From assembly GCA_025558075.1 (NCBI GenBank), contig JAHLKF010000004.1:620001-684000 (forward strand): 64,000 nucleotides of DNA, in the 5' to 3' direction. The first letter of the stretch is position 1. Every line of letters starts with the position of its first letter. This DNA comes from Gaertneriomyces semiglobifer (lineage: Eukaryota; Chytridiomycota; Chytridiomycetes; Spizellomycetales; Spizellomycetaceae). The translations under genes were made by a program, and so were the position numbers. The notes under the pieces were generated by a model. That model was not told the origin of the DNA. It saw only the letters and a list, made by a program, of their open reading frames with translations, and did not search any database. Of this stretch, positions 22,464 to 34,476 are shown one piece after another.

Positions 22464-23071
22464 TTCAAAACGATGTCGTTTAATAGTAGCCTGACATGAC
22501 GGGCTGGAGTATTTACTCGCTTTCCTTTGCTTTTCGATGGTTGTCCTGCACCAGAAAACGTGCAAGATCCATATGTGTTCTGCAGATTTCTAACCACGTT
22601 GGGTGGACCAAATACAAGCAATTGCATAACGTTAACCCCTGCTGCACGAGACGGAATGGGTGGTCGTACTTTATTCCACCACCCCTGTCTGCGCCAACGC
22701 GTGTGTGCGGAAACTTCCAGATGCGAAACCGGAACCGCCTGAGTTGGCAGCGAGTACGTCACCATTGCTGTCGCATGCACTTCATCAAATACACTTTCAA
22801 TACGCAGCTCGGGTCGCTGAGTGAACACCAGCGTCATATGTGCGCTCGAGGAACCCTCCAAGCCTCGTTGTTCAAATTCATGCAGCGACCAGGCTACGAG
22901 ACGTCATCAGCTCGGGTTGGAGCTTCCAGGGAAAAGAGGGGCCGTGTGGTCGACTGTTCCGAGGTATAAAAGCTGGGGACCTCGGAACGAATCACCCACA
23001 CGGCAAGCTCTTCGGAACGATAGTACCATTACCTTTTCGCTTTACTTCTTAGCAAAGCACTTTCACTCAAG
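22464..23071. other. eIF5 3' region and hemerythrin-gene promoter
   Basis: The right half holds the TATA box and palindrome described separately. A minus-strand frame (22460-22837) is discussed under rejected items. Confidence 0.5.
22956..22988 (+). promoter_or_regulatory. TATA box inside a 9-bp inverted repeat (hemerythrin-domain gene)
   Basis: TATAAAAG (22965-22972) is flanked by GTTCCGAGG (22956-22964) and its exact complement CCTCGGAAC (22980-22988). A further TCGGAACGA copy lies at 23012-23020. The ATG follows at 23072, a normal TATA-to-ATG distance. The arms may be a dimeric regulator site. Confidence 0.65.
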
Positions 23072-23803
23072 ATGTCTACCAGCGCACACGTCATTGACGA
23101 AATCATCAAGGATCATAAGGAAATCCAAACTTATTACGAGGTGAGTTTTCGAGGTGCCTTGAGCATTACATTTTTGGTCTGTGTGGAGAATGTGGGGGCG
23201 AGTGTGGGGTAGATTGACCAGTGTGGGGTAATCGCACCGACATCCTTTATTTGTACTAACACACTTCTTTGCCTATGTGGGTAGCAATACCTCGCGAACA
23301 CTGATAACCCGAGCGAACAGCAGAAATGGGCCAACCAGTTCCAATGGGAGGTCGCTCGCCACTCTATTGGCGAAGAGCTCGTCCTGTACCCGGCCTTCGA
23401 AAAGTTCCTAGGTGCCAATGGTAAAGCCATGGCTGACAAGGACCGCAAAGAGCACCAAGCTGTCAAAGACGACCTCTACAGCCTCAAGGATCACAAAGTC
23501 GGAACGCAAGAGTTCGACGCCATCATGGCCAAGCTCATCCGAGAGCTTCGGCAACACATGAACGAAGAGGAAACACAAGATCTCCCCCGTTTCCGGGCAG
23601 CCATCTCTGCAGCGGAAGGAGAGAAGCTTGGCAAAGAATTCATGATGACGAAGAAATTTGTACCTACTCGATCCCACCCCTCCGCGCCGGACCAGCCGCC
23701 GTTTGAAACGGTCGTTGGCTTGCTGACCGCGCCTATGGACAAGCTCAAGGACATGTTCAAGAAGTTCCCCAGTGAAGCGGAACTGAAGGCTGTAGAGCCC
23801 TGA
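23072..23803 (+). CDS. Hemerythrin/HHE cation-binding domain protein
   Basis: Exons 23072..23140 and 23285..23803 join to 195 aa. The HHE domain binds a di-iron centre. Candidate ligands are in order: IIKDHKEIQTYYE, VARHSIGEELVLYP (HxxxE), RKEHQAVKDDL (HxxxD) and LRQHMNEEE (HxxxE). All canonical positions are filled. Fungal members of this family are small cytosolic proteins linked to oxygen, nitric oxide or oxidative stress; the exact role is not shown here. The C-terminal 50 residues are Pro-rich then helical (LTAPMDKLKDMFKKFPSEAE). The gene has a clear TATA promoter with a palindrome and an intron with G-rich repeats. Confidence 0.9.
23202..23230 (+). repeat. G-rich direct repeats in the hemerythrin-gene intron
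   Basis: GTGTGGGGTA occurs at 23202-23211 and 23221-23230, with weaker relatives at 23181 and 23190. The intron is 144 nt, longer than most here. Confidence 0.7.
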
Positions 23804-25248
23804 GTTCGCCCGTGTCCGTGGTTTTTGGATTATTCTGCACTGTGTATAGTACCTTCGATTGGTTGTAGTGGATGTCGATCATGCCACGCATTGGAATATA
23901 AGTAATGGATCAGAAAGCATTCTCACTTTGTTTAATGGCCCAACCTCATCATCTTTTGCCAAAGAATGAATCCACATTTGGCCTCGATTTCAAGTGCCTT
24001 TCCAATCAGGAACATGCATCGGTATACACACAGCAGAAGGCCGATGAGATGCTGGTCACCGCTTTAAATGTGGCTGATGTCTTCTTCTGTCCATGATCTC
24101 ACCATTCAAAGAGCAGAACATCGTCCAACTGATGGATCTGAATGGTTACAGTGATGAAGCTTGCAATTCTCCACGTACTGTCCACTTCGGATTATGTTTT
24201 CACCACCAGTTGTATCAGTGAACAAAAACAACCTTGAACGAATGGAGAACGGCATCGCATTTACAGGACATTCCATAGATGGATCTATATCTAGATCTAG
24301 GACTCGTCAATGCTGTGCATGCATCCATACGGGATTCTGCTTCAAAAATTGAGTTTTTGGCTGATGTGATCTCGTACTGACGCAACCACCAGCCGCTGTT
24401 TTGATGATCAACGGTGAGATCGACACGCAGAGCGACTCGACAGCAATGCAGTGGTGATGCTACTTTAAATTTATCCGTTGCCTTGGCGGCAGCGAGCCTG
24501 GCTGTGGGTGCTTTTTCTTTTAGGCTTCTACTTGAAATTGAGCAAAAGATGTCGTCAACTGGCCGACTGGTACTAGTACTTGGTACGGATGCCACCTCAA
24601 CCGTCACCAGATCGTCAATGTCTGTCATTACCACATTTCCAAATCGATGTCTTCAATTCACCAAACGTCGACGTCGTCGATGACCAACGAACGCGGGACC
24701 CTGCCAGCGCAGAGCAGCCTGCGGCGGGCAAATGCCACAAAATATTGCGACGTGCGGCGGTGGATACAGTTCGGGATGGATAACTGGATCTGGATCTATC
24801 TAGAGCTAATGAGATGAGGCCCTTGCGTGCGGCCGACGACGAGACACTTTCCCCTCCGACATTGTGTGTGTGTCTGTGTGTGTTGGATGGGCAATGCACG
24901 CCCGGGACCTAACTATTCGCCGTTTGCAACGTTGGCGGGCCATCCGCATCAATTCAATTCAACGCTGTGTCAATTGTATCATCATCACGGCAGGATAATA
25001 ACGAGGCAGGTACCCTCTGCGGCGACTTTGCCTCATCCGGACATCAAAAGACACTCATCAAACAAGCAAGACACCATGTCGCCGCCATTATATAAAGGAG
25101 GAGGAGGAGGAAACAGGGACGCTCCTTAAAGAAACCAACGCTCTCCAGCAACATACGATACCCGATCTTCACCCTCTCTCTACGGCCACATCCTCGCTGC
25201 AGTCGCTAGCTTTACAACTTCAATCAATATAGTACCAGCATCTACACA
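23804..25248. other. Intergenic region before the secreted-protein gene
   Basis: About 1.4 kb. A minus-strand 139-codon frame (24215-24634) shows no family features and is not called. A TG-rich run occurs near 24863-24885. The right end is the promoter of the secreted-protein gene. Confidence 0.45.
25089..25097 (+). promoter_or_regulatory. TATA box of the secreted-protein gene
   Basis: TATATAAAG lies 152 bp upstream of the ATG (25249), followed by a GGAGGAGGAGG run. A long leader would result if it is used. Confidence 0.5.
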
Positions 25249-25899
25249 ATGTCCATTGCCAAGAAGCTCATTTGCGCTCTCTTTGCCTTGGCCGCTGTCA
25301 CGCCAGCGCTAGCAATTGAGGATCCTGGCACCACTACTGCCAAGACGTCCCTGCAAAGCTTCTGTCAGTCCCTAAACGGCAAGCAAGGCTCTCAGGGCGA
25401 AAACTGCTTCAACATCTTTGGTCGATACACCGGCGTTATCCTGGCGGCGGCTGCTACAAAGGATCCTGAAGGTCGCTGTCGGGAAGCTCAGCTCTTGCTC
25501 GATAACTTTGCTGACGTCCCGGGAGTACAAGATGTTGCCACTCAGATGGCAAAGGCCAAGATCAACGCCATCCCTCCCGAAACCGAACCCAAAGACATCC
25601 CATGCGGGCCCATCGTCTTCGCTGACGGTGGCAACAGCAACCCTCCAAATGAACCATCTGCTACCGTTGAGCCTGACGTTCCCATCGATCAGGGACCCAC
25701 CGAAACTGCTGGTGCTGGAGTCGTCACCATCACCGTTACCGAAACTGTTTGTGGACCCACTGATGCTGCTAGAACTCCTGCAGTGGAACCTGACTCGCCA
25801 GTCACTGACGATACCGCTGGTGAGCCCACACCCGCCACGGCAGCCACCGTAGAGGCATGCGGAGCTACTGCCACTGCCGCTCCTGCTGCCACTCTTTAG
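25249..25899 (+). CDS. Small secreted protein, Cys-containing head and Thr/Pro/Ala tail
   Basis: Single exon, 216 aa. The first 22 residues form a classic signal peptide (KKLICALFALAAVTPALA with cleavage expected after ALA). Residues 23-125 hold four Cys (in SFCQSLN, GENCFNIF, GRCREAQ and IPCGPIV) that could pair, and a predicted helical region around AQLLLDNFADVPGVQDV. From about 130 on the protein is low-complexity, rich in Thr, Pro, Ala, Val and acidic residues, with two more Cys (TVCGPTD, EACGAT), likely O-glycosylated. I do not recognise the family. It could be a wall-associated or exported protein; no GPI signal is seen since the C-terminus lacks a long hydrophobic end. Confidence 0.8.
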   Translation: MSIAKKLICALFALAAVTPALAIEDPGTTTAKTSLQSFCQSLNGKQGSQGENCFNIFGRYTGVILAAAATKDPEGRCREAQLLLDNFADVPGVQDVATQMAKAKINAIPPETEPKDIPCGPIVFADGGNSNPPNEPSATVEPDVPIDQGPTETAGAGVVTITVTETVCGPTDAARTPAVEPDSPVTDDTAGEPTPATAATVEACGATATAAPAATL

Positions 25900-26190
25900 A
25901 GCTAGATCAGAGTTCTGTCTTATTGTATGTAGATTGTAGTCAGTACGGCTAGCTGCAGAATTGTAACCGTTGATATTTTGTCTTGTATATATCTTTTGCT
26001 GCCAATATAGTGTTTATAGGAACAATTGCAAAAAGTGTGACCTTTGTTGCACTCCATGCACCACTGCAAAGTACATATTCTTGACTACCATCTACGGGCT
26101 AGTCCTAAGCTAGATATCCTAATTCTATGATAACAAAAGGAAGGAAAGCAAATGCCATAAATACTTCTTCTCTACGTTTCCACAACGCAA

Positions 26191-27883
26191 TCACAGTCTT
26201 GCAGAAAGCACAGGTATATTACCTTTGAGTGCACCATCAACGGCCTGCAGAGTTTGCTTAATATGGTTGTTGTTCGGGTTAACGGCTGAAACGTTCATCT
26301 AGAAGTTCCATTCGAAAATCAATGTTAGGCGGTGAAAGAAAGGGTAAATGCACCAGTCTACATACGTGACCAATACGGAAGTACTTTGCCGCATGTTGAG
26401 GATGCAGTCCACCGGCGACAACAACACCTCCAGCACCAATCTTTTGCAAAAGCTCCGGACCAGGCACATTTGTGGGGTAGTAAACAGCAGTGAGAGTGTT
26501 GGCGGCAACTTCACGGTTGACGGGAACCTGCGTAGAATCGGTATTGTCAGATACAGCCTTCATCGTCACATTCCAAACAAAAAGCGTGATACGCACCAGC
26601 TTCAAGCCTTTAGTTTCCAAATGATCTTTCACAATCTTACTTGCCTCACGGTGCTTTGCGAACCGTGCGTCCATCCCCTGATCCACCAACTGTCGAAGAC
26701 TCTGTTCCAAAGCTAAAATCAACTGCACTGCAGGAGTAGCAAAATAACTCGGTTTACGGGCTTCATAGTTTCTCATGATCGGAAGCCACTTTTTGAAAGA
26801 ACCAAAGTACGTCCGTGGCTCCGCTTTACGTTGGTCTGCCACCTGTAAGGCGCGCTGCGAGGCTACCATGATAGCCAGACCTGGGGGGACACCAATAGCC
26901 TTTTGGGAGGCTGTGAGTGCAACGTCAATACCTATCGTAATGCGCGGTAAGTAAGAGCAACTGGGTATTCATCAGGCCAAGCGGCATTGCAAGCGGTATA
27001 TACCCCATTCTTCTTGACGAAGCTCTTCAGCGCCGACAGAGCAAACACCATCCACGACAATCAATGTATCCGGCGACTTCTCCTTCACCAGAGCGGCAAT
27101 GGCCTTGATATCCGTCAAAACGCCTGTGGTACCAGTGAACGTATCAGCGCGGGAACCGCCTTGAAGTTGAGGGACGGTATATACCAGTAGACGTATCAAC
27201 ATGTGTTATCGTAATCATTTTGTACTTTCTTTCAGCAAGAGCGTTGCCAATCTGTTCCAGAGTCGGACGATCGCCGAATGCTGCACGCACGTGGTGGACT
27301 TTTGCTCCGTAAACTTGAAGACTGCGTGGCGGGACGAACATCATGATCAGTACGAGAGCCGCACCACTCGAAAACCATTCTCTCGCTGAAGTGACTCACC
27401 ACTCGCCAAACCAGTCGCCAAAGACACCAGTGTTCACGACCAGCACATCTTCTCCAGGCTCTAAGAGGTTAGCAGCGACCATATCCCAGCAAAGGGTACC
27501 ACTTCCGGCCACCACAATCGGCTGGCCTGTAGGGGCAAGGAAGACGCTTCTCAAAAGTTCCAATGCCGAGCCAAACTTTTCAATGAAGTTTGGAGATACA
27601 TGAGATGTCGCAGGAGTGGACATGGCGTCAAGGACCGCTTGGTCGAACTCGACTGGGCCTGTCACAAGGCAAAAAGCTTTAGCATACGGCACACTGGAAA
27701 CTTCAGCACGCAGTTTTCAAGAGCTCTCGGTCTAAGCGCTTTGATCCACAGCAACATTGGCCACATCCTCGTCCATGACCGTTTGCAGGCATTCATTACC
27801 AACCTGACGCGTGCAGCGTTCCGGTCTTTCCGCTCAGCATCCACCCACTTACCAGGGATCATGCAAAGCTTGTGCGCGGACAT
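26191..27883 (-). CDS. AGX1: Alanine-glyoxylate / serine-pyruvate aminotransferase, probably peroxisomal
   Basis: Seven exons, 27853..27883, 27400..27658, 27185..27321, 27004..27123, 26597..26931, 26366..26527 and 26191..26298, give 383 aa. The PLP enzyme makes glycine and pyruvate from glyoxylate and alanine. Marks are the N-terminal MIPGPVEFD, the PLP-phosphate region VVAGSGTLCWDMVAANLL, the Asp motif IVVDGVCSVGAEE and the Schiff-base Lys in ALTASQKAIGVPPGLA. C-terminal family sequence LQKIGAGGVVVAGGLHP and FRIGHMN is present. The last three residues ARL form a PTS1-type signal, matching the peroxisomal location in animals and plants. The first coding exon is just 31 nt. Length matches homologues (about 385-390 aa). 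Confidence 0.95.
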
Positions 27884-29550
27884 GTTGACTGATGATTGTT
27901 GGTATGTGCGAGACCTGATGTGCAAGGCGAAGGTGGATGATGGCGTAATCCGAACAGCAGTAGCTCTGGTATTTCTCAAAAGTGTCCTAACAAACAAGGC
28001 ACGGCTCATGCGGTTCAACAGGTAGTAGTACAGGTTGTAGTAGTCGTCCACTTCCTCGTTCAACGTCGTCGTCGTCGTCGTCGAAACCTCGTCGGTTTCT
28101 GCTGCAATTTGCCACTTTGCAGAGGCCGACGCCCCGAGTCACTCCGTGCTCACGTAAGCGACTCCGACTTAACCCGGCAAACGCGTAGGAAACAGTCCAC
28201 ATTCACGAACGTCGGTTCTCTCTTCCATCAAGATAACCCCCCACCAAAACCGTTGCAGCCTGATGAGCAGCGGCCAGTGCGTCAATCCATCATGCCATCT
28301 ATGAGAGACAGAGAATGTCTCATAGGGCAGTTAAATGAAGTCAGACTACGGATGAGTGAAACTGCTGGCGGTGTACCTCGATGTTTCCGAGACAAATAGA
28401 GGATTGCGGTTCCAGATGTATGCAGCAGAAGTTGTTGACCTTTGGACACCAGCAATCATTGCAAAAAGTTGAATGATGATGGGTCATCCAAGGTATACGT
28501 TGGCGCTGGCGGCATCTGCACGCTGTCTACATAGTTGGAGAGAAAGCATGCCTTTTGCTGAAGATGTTTTATGGCGGTCGCTTGGAAGGTATTCAGTCAG
28601 TGCACCTGAACCTGGTTGTTTGGTGGTAGACAGTTTCGATTTGGGCGGCATCACAGGCGACTTGTTCATGATCGACGACAGTGCTATTAGCATGATTCCA
28701 TTCTGCGTGTAACCAAACTACATTCAGTCTTGCCTGGAACCGCCCTGATAGACGCATTTATGCACCAACTCGTCCTAATGGCAGCGTACGTGCTTAGCTG
28801 CCGTACTACCCGCTATGCACTATGTGCTATACAGGACACTTCCTCCATGCAAGCCTCTAGCAGCAGTGCCTGCAAAATCTAACCTATGAAATCTTAAAGT
28901 GCCCGTGATTGTTCTATGGTCTAACATGTGTGCGAAGTTGGTGCTTGTCGTGCACCAACTGCCAAGTGATAGCCGCTCATCGTCGGAAGCAGATGCCCAG
29001 GTACGGTTGACATCGAATGGCGTGTGAAGACTAGACCCTAAACCACTTAGCCCGTTTCTCACATCTCGCACATCTAATTACTCAAATAGTAAATGCCGCA
29101 AGATGCCCTCCGCCGTTGGGCGGTCGCTAAGATGTTAGGTGACCGTAGCGAGATGTCCTCCCGGTTGCATCACGGTACCTTCCTAGGTACTGTTTTTCGC
29201 CATACTTCGGTCTGTTGCCCTAACCTGGGCCACCCAACATTGTTTCATGACCAACCAGCTAGTGGGAAGAGCTTTGATTAAGTACCATTTAATGAACAGG
29301 ACATGGCTCTCGCTGTGTGCGTTTGAACTGCGTTTTGGACAACCACGCGTTGAGGAAGAACATACAAAAACTATCCCAATCACTGCCAACTTTTACAACA
29401 GACAGAGGAGACTAGAGTACTCTTGAGCTGGACGGCGTGGTGGAGAGGGGCCTGTCTCTGGCGCTCATTGGATAAGATCTGGTGCCTCGTATAGCTGGTA
29501 GATCGGTTTCTGGCAACCCAGTGGACAAATCTGCGAGTCTCCCGGATGCA
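27884..29550. other. Largest gene-free stretch (1.67 kb)
   Basis: It separates divergent AGX1 and the glucosyltransferase gene. There is a (GTC)n microsatellite at about 28064-28082 and only short frames without family features. Nothing else can be supported. Confidence 0.45.
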
Positions 29551-32500
29551 ATGGTTGCGCGAATACCCAGGTCGATCGCAGCACCGTTGAGGCTTATTCC
29601 CTATGTGTGGCTGCTACTGGCTACACTCAAGGGCACCTGGGCCCTAGTAACGACCTCGATTCGCTCGGCCTATCCAAACCCAACAGTTGTCTACGATGTG
29701 ATGTACGTCCACTGTTGTCTCGGGCAGATCTGTCCACTCCTATCTCATATGAGTTGCCTTTAGTGAATACATTGCGCAGGAACCAGGACAGAATGTCTTC
29801 CAATACATATCACATCTCGCATCCGTGAATCTCTTGGCGGGCACTAATGGACAGTCCGACGAGTTTACTTATAAAGCGCTGTTAGCTGACTTGCAGGAAC
29901 GAGAGATTCTGAGCGCCGCCTCCATCGGTCGTTTGAAGCTGGCTGTAGGCGTAAGGGAAGCAGCCGGAAGAATTACTAGCCGATTTCATGCGCCGTTCGA
30001 ACAAGCCTGTACCGGATGGTTGGTACTGGATGGAATGGGCCAATGTGGCACCGACGGGATTGAACAAAAACTGGATCGGACCGGCGGGTCTCCTACAGAA
30101 CATGAGGTGTATGACTTTGATCTTGTGTATCCATCACTCTCCAATCCTACAGTTCCGACCATCTTTCTGTACGCAGACATCCTGTCTGCGGATTTCCCGT
30201 CAACACATGGTCAACTCATGCATTTGGCGGAAGATGGAAGGATTCAATACGTCTTGCGATACCTCAAGCCCAAAGTACTTGAGGGTAGAGGGCCACTCTA
30301 TGTGAGCGGCTACGGAGTGGAGCTCATGGTCAAAAGTACAGAATACGTTGCAACCGATGACCGACTTCATGAGGCCGACGCGACGGACACATCTGGTGAA
30401 GAAAAGGTTAAGAGCAATTCCACTGATGGCATCCTCTACGAGTTTCCGCCGCGCTTAGTCAAGCTCGAGGAGAAATCGAAGAAGGGCCTAGGACTGAAAC
30501 TGAGTCATCACATCATGACCTCAGCGTCACCCTTTGATGTTTTGTATCAAGCATCTCTGAATCTTCCCAAACTTGTTCACCTTATCGCTGATTTGCCGAT
30601 GGATGTGGCAGGTGATCTACGCTCTGAAGCTGCTACAAACCAGTTATTGCTCCAGCGCAGCCAAGGATTTTGGATCAATGGGCGCGAATTAGATTCGACT
30701 TCTCTAGATTTCTTTGGGGTCCTCCGAGTGCTCCGTGAGGAAGAGAGCACATTGCGCCCTCTCCTTGAAGTCGGACTAACCGGGGAGGAAGCGGTTGATC
30801 TCCTAACTGCGCCATTGGGAGATGATATTCGCGTTTCCCCAAATCCATGGATGGATATTTTTGATGTGCGTTTTGACCATATTGTGTGGATGAATGATCT
30901 CGAGAGAGACGCGCGATATAAGGGTTGGCCACGAGATATTCAAGACGTATGTATGATCATACGCTTTGTAGAGATTTCTCAGAGTCACTAATCTTCATTC
31001 CCTTAGGTTTTGCGTCCGACCCCGTCCAATCAGCTTCAGTACCTCGCGAAAAATATGGTATCGCTCCTTTTTGAAATAGATTTCGCCAATCCTCAGCAGT
31101 TGTTTGTGGTCAAGCAAGCGATGGAGTTCATCGAGCGATCTCTCCCATTCCGGATTGGCATAGTACCTGTGGCAGGGGCGGAACCAAACGACACATCAAG
31201 TCTAGCCTGTCTCGCCTTTCATCAAGCGATCGCACAAAAGGGTCGCAAGGCTGCACGCAATCTAATTTTCTCATGGCTCCAGGTCGGGGAGTTAACCCCC
31301 GCAGCCATCGAATCCACTTTCAAACAACACCTCGGGGTCGCCATTGATAGTGAGTCGAAAGCTGCACAATCCTTGATTGCAGCCACCTCGGGGTTTATGG
31401 AACGTACTGGCTGGGTAAATGGTGCATCTACGGGTGCTCTGTTTGTCAATGGTCGACAATTGCGGCTCAGCCGCACATGGCAACAGGAGTTACTGTCGGT
31501 CTATTTCCCGATCATTCAGTTCATTCAAAAGGGCGTTCACCAGAAGATTATCACGCATTCGACGAACATCTGGGATTATTTTATGACGTTGGACGGAGTC
31601 TGGCCTAAAAGCGTGCCCGAGGTTTTTGGCAACGTTCAACTGATGGATTTGACATCCTTAAATGATACTTTTCACGGGGCGATTGAATGGGTGGAAGGAG
31701 AAGGGCGGCCGATCTCCGTTGTTCACATTGGTGACAGGAATTATGCCGAGAAATCGGATGACCCGAGGGTACGCACGGGCTTCCTTCCAAAGGCGCTGAA
31801 TGGATTACTTGGTTTAAGCGAGGATGATAACGCGTTGTTGGTCAACGGCCGCTTGGTGACGCTAGAAAAGCCATTCACTAGTGAAGATATGAACATCCTA
31901 GTGCAGTTTGAATCAGCTAAGAGGCTAGGGACCACCACTCAAATGCTTCAATCATTCCTCCAGGAAAGGTTGAACGGGTAAGAATATTTGCGCTCGCCAT
32001 CGACGTATGAAGACACGTACTGATGTCAATTAACAGGCACGAGCTCAGCAATGCCATCTGGAAGCTTTCATCGTATGTCGTAGTAACCCGTGAGTACGAA
32101 ACCCAGAAGACAGAACATGATGGGGCCTCTGCACGGACGCCATCGAGGGTTTTTGCGAACCTTGGCATTCGACACTCTCTGATTACGGTTCCAACGAAAT
32201 CATCGCCACAGTATCAGATATTTGCAGTCATAAACCCTCTCGGCGCTAATCAAAAGCTGTTGTCTATTTTACACAGCTTGCGCGCTATACCGGGTGTAGA
32301 CATCGGCGTTCTCCTCTTGCCGAATACTATGGGTATTGAACAGATACCTGAGCGGTTTTACACTTACTTGGCATCCGACCCCGCCTTTGACGAGTCTGGT
32401 AAAATTGTCGAGCCTCGAGCTGTGTTTGATGACATTCCCATTGAAGGGCTATATGTCCTTGGATTGGATGTTCCCAGGTCATGGATGGCTCTACCCTACC

Positions 32501-34002
32501 GTTCACAGTACGATCTAGACAACCTCAAAGTAGGCGCTAACGTTAAAGCCGAGTTCTTTTTGGAGAACATTCTTCTCGAAGGCCATGCCACTGACGTTAC
32601 GACGGGTGGACCTCCAAGGGGTTTACAATGGATTCTCGGAAATGAATTGAACGAAAGCATGTACGACACCATCACAATGGCGAACCTTGGTTATTTCCAA
32701 TTAAAAGCAGGCTTTGGCGTATGGACGTTGCGAACTCGACCAGGACGTTCTCGTGATGTATTTGAAGTTGCTAGCGCTCAGAACGGTGCGCTTTTGGATA
32801 AGGAGAACGGCGCTGGAGTTAGAGTTTCCATAACTTCATGGGAGGGAACAACGCTATACGTTACGGTAGGACGCACACCAGGAATGGAACGGACAGATGT
32901 GCTGGATTTCGACGAAGGTGACGGAAAGGCGGTGTGGAAAACGGTTCGCGACTGGTTTGGCGTACAAAAAGCTGCAGAAACGATCAACATCTTTTCGGTA
33001 GCATCAGGCCATCTGTATGAAAGGTTTCTAGGAATCATGATGCTAAGGTTAGGGCATCGTTATGGTTACATTTGAATTGTCTGGCATGCTTACTTTTCAG
33101 CGTTAGCGTGAAAAAGCAAACCAAAAACCCGGTCAAGTTCTGGCTTATCAAGAACTTCCTTTCTCCAGAATTTATCGATTTCCTGCCACATCTTGCCGAG
33201 AGCTACGACTTTTCCTACGAATACGTAACATACAAGTGGCCAAGTTTCCTGCGGGCGCAAACAGAAAAGCAACGAATAATTTGGGGATATAAAATTCTCT
33301 TCTTGGATGTGCTTTTCCCGCTGTCTCTTCAGAAAGTGATTTTTGTGGATGCAGACCAAATCGTTCGGGCGGATTTGCTGGAGTTACAAACTCTGGATCT
33401 GAAAGACAATGTATATGGCTATACACCATTTTGCGATGACAGGCCGGAAGTGGACGGCTTTCGTTTTTGGAAGAACGGGTGGTGGAAAGAACAACTGGGG
33501 GGTAAGCCGTACCATATTAGTGCCCTATACGTCGTCGATTTGCAGCGCTTCCGGCAGATGGCAGCTGGCGACCGCCTCCGCCAGCAATACCAGGCACTCT
33601 CTGCCGATCCGAATTCCCTAGCGAATCTAGATCAAGACTTGCCCAACTACATGAATCGAGAGGGAGGGCTTGGCATCTTTTCTTTACCGCAGGAATGGTT
33701 GTGGTGCGAGACGTGGTGCTCAGATGAAAGCAAGCAGCAGGCGCGGACGATTGATCTGGTGAGGAGCGGCTGTCCTTCACCCAGCGCCATTCATTGCATT
33801 AATAGCCTTTGATTTCTGACAGTGCAACAATCCTCTCACTAAAGAGCCGAAGCTGGCGCGGGCCAAGCGTATCCTTCCCGAATGGGTAGGCTATGACCAA
33901 GAAGTTGAAGCTGTGCGGAAGAGATGGCGGGAACGCAGCAAACCGAAGCCTGTTCAGCCAAGCCGTAGCGAATTAAACAAGGACTCAAGGGATGAATTAT
34001 AG
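29551..34002 (+). CDS. UDP-glucose:glycoprotein glucosyltransferase (ER folding sensor)
   Basis: Six exons, 29551..29702, 29764..30946, 31007..31977, 32037..33047, 33101..33758 and 33823..34002, give 1384 aa. The enzyme re-glucosylates misfolded N-glycoproteins in the ER lumen so that lectin chaperones rebind them. The N-terminus has a signal peptide (about residues 10-30, [17 protein letters not shown]). The long middle part matches the thioredoxin-like/beta-sandwich region, e.g. [20 protein letters not shown]. The C-terminal GT24 catalytic domain shows [14 protein letters not shown], the DxD motif [12 protein letters not shown] (about 1189-1191), and [19 protein letters not shown]. The protein ends RDEL, an ER-retention signal. 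Start chosen as the only in-frame ATG before the signal peptide. Confidence 0.96.
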
Positions 34003-34476
34003 AGAGGAATATATATTAGATGGATTCCAGTGTCACCGTCTCCAGACAGTACCGGCTGGAAGGCAGTACATGAGTGAATCATGATGTGCTCCAGGAGGTA
34101 GCACCCGGGAAACACATTTGCTCCTTGTGGGCGACTTCTACAACCTTGTGAATAACTCTTTCTGTCACCGAAGTCGTCCTTTGATGCTGCCAGCCGTAGT
34201 TGTTTTACCTGTCATTTCCATCAAGAAATTGATGACGTCCCCACGCGCGTAGCTGCTTGCTTTCGCTGACCTTCCTCGCAAGTGACTGAACAGCGAGCGG
34301 TCAAAACCCACTAGTTTTCTGACCTCTGTTCTTTCATATACCACTTTGGGGCAATAGGTCGAATCATTTCTCGCCAGGCTGCCACTCTTTTTCTTTCATT
34401 TCTTGTCGTTGTTAATCAACTGTTCTTCTAAGGCCTGTGTGTCGTCTCTTCGTGGATCCATTCTCTGGGCAAAGTT
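34003..34476. other. Promoter region of the NTE1-type gene
   Basis: No gene is seen in this 474-bp stretch. Pyrimidine-rich tracts (34380-34430) precede the ATG. Confidence 0.5.

Noticed and set aside
22460..22837. Minus-strand frame of about 126 codons between eIF5 and the hemerythrin-type gene
   Set aside because: It reads partly like protein (RPELRIESVFDEVHATAMVT) but overlaps the eIF5 stop, has no recognisable family, and its upstream side is the core promoter of the next gene. I rate it below the level for a call.
24215..24634. 139-codon minus-strand frame
   Set aside because: Composition is not protein-like and no family feature was found.
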